Positions 35,967 to 36,829 of a stretch of DNA of 36,829 nucleotides are shown one piece after another (within the stretch, counting starts at the first letter, position 1; each line of letters opens with the position of its first letter). The notes beneath the pieces are model-generated. The model was not told where the DNA came from. It made no database searches and saw only the letters and a list, made by a program, of their open reading frames with translations. The position numbers and the translations under genes were made by a program. The stretch is taken from positions 1 to 36,829 of the forward strand of contig JALERO010000062.1 in assembly GCA_022764265.1 (NCBI GenBank). The letters are read 5' to 3'. This DNA is from Eubacterium sp. Lineage in GTDB: Bacteria; Bacillota; Clostridia; Lachnospirales; Lachnospiraceae.

Positions 35967-36829
35967 ATGTTGAAACCCAGCAAGCATCTGAAAAAAGACA
36001 CGAACTGGATGAAGAAGATAAGCTTTATGTTTTTGATTTTATTATGTATCACTGTCCCGTTGAAGGGAGAAGCTAAGGTCAAGGCACCGAAAATGCAGTG
36101 TCATGCCTATGCGGTTATGGATGCCGGCTCCGGCGAAATTCTTTTCGGACAGGACGAGAATAAAGTGATTTATCCCGCCAGCACGGCAAAGCTGATGACA
36201 GCCATTGTGTGCGTGGAACAGGGAGATGTGAATTCCAAAATAAAAACGAAATATGATATTGTCCACGGAACTACCTACGGAACCTACAATCTGGGGATTG
36301 CCTCCGGCGTGAAGTTCAAGTTTAAAGATCTCTTGCACATGAGCCTGTTGTCTTCGGCAGCGGATGCCACGGATTCTCTTGCCGTAGGTGTTTTCGGGTC
36401 CAAAAAGACCTGTGCCGAGGCCATGACTGCAAAAGCGCAGGAATTGGGGCTGACCCAGACCAGCTTTGATAACCCGGTTGGCTCTGACATCGGTGCCGGT
36501 TTTGACAAGACCTATTCCACGGCGGCGGAGATGGCAGAAGTCTGTCGCTATGCCATGTCCATTCCACTGATTCGTTCCACAGTGGCAAAGGCACATTATG
36601 ATGTGACCTCCGGTCAGGATCTCAGTATCAATACGACCAACTGGTTCCTTCGGGGAATGGCTTCCTACAGCAAGAGTAAATACCGTATCATCGGATCCAA
36701 GTCCGGTACCACCAATGCCGCAGGACATGTATTTATCGCCACGGCAGTAGACGATGAAGGACACGAAGTCATCTGTGCGTATTTCGGAAATGTGAGCAAG
36801 GAAAGCACCTTTTCCTCCATCCGAAAGCT
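35967..36829 (+). CDS. D-alanyl-D-alanine carboxypeptidase (serine-type, DacA/DacF-like), 3' truncated by window
   Basis: Open frame from ATG 35967 to window end (not in the ORF track): signal-like N-terminus, AYAVMDAGSGEILFGQDENKVIYPASTAKLMTAIV (SxxK), SKSGTTNAAGH (KTG-like box). Confidence 0.88.
   Translation, partial: MLKPSKHLKKDTNWMKKISFMFLILLCITVPLKGEAKVKAPKMQCHAYAVMDAGSGEILFGQDENKVIYPASTAKLMTAIVCVEQGDVNSKIKTKYDIVHGTTYGTYNLGIASGVKFKFKDLLHMSLLSSAADATDSLAVGVFGSKKTCAEAMTAKAQELGLTQTSFDNPVGSDIGAGFDKTYSTAAEMAEVCRYAMSIPLIRSTVAKAHYDVTSGQDLSINTTNWFLRGMASYSKSKYRIIGSKSGTTNAAGHVFIATAVDDEGHEVICAYFGNVSKESTFSSIRK

Noticed and set aside
36042-36764. 240-aa minus-strand ORF at the right end
   Set aside because: Antisense to the D-Ala-D-Ala carboxypeptidase frame, which carries SxxK and KSG motifs; Gly/His-rich translation is typical of a shadow ORF.

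Overview
This 36.8 kb window reads as ordinary core chromosome of a low-to-mid GC Firmicute; gene content and gene order suggest Lachnospiraceae/Clostridia. I found no CRISPR array, prophage, IS element or classic defence island. Main content: a LacI-type regulator (5' truncated) and glycerol dehydrogenase; SH3-NlpC/P60 hydrolase; sbcC/sbcD; a DMT transporter; CYTH and C_GCAxxG_C_C proteins; a lipoprotein; a membrane PAS-like protein; a split purine module (PurO-like IMP cyclohydrolase plus stand-alone AICAR transformylase); DUF2284; aroA and tyrA; an EF-G paralog coupled to a small HD (SpoT/MESH1-like) hydrolase; ACT protein-hom-apgM-lysC; dCMP deaminase; L20-leader-infC-rpmI-rplT; a GH73-type glucosaminidase; tRNA-Leu(AAG); ABC-F plus DUF1638; DUF1015; PPi-type phosphofructokinase; a zinc-dependent PLC-like protein; and a 3' truncated D-Ala-D-Ala carboxypeptidase. 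The observation most worth follow-up is the EF-G paralog (18136..20229). Its G-domain motifs are degenerate (NKxD -> TCVE, DTPGH -> DTPGL, SA(L/F/K) -> GAL) while domain IV is conserved, and only 2 nt separate it from a putative (p)ppGpp hydrolase-like gene. Others are a probable ATC start codon for infC, an A34 tRNA-Leu, the split PurH, and several unexplained hairpins. No searches were run; family calls come from reading motifs.
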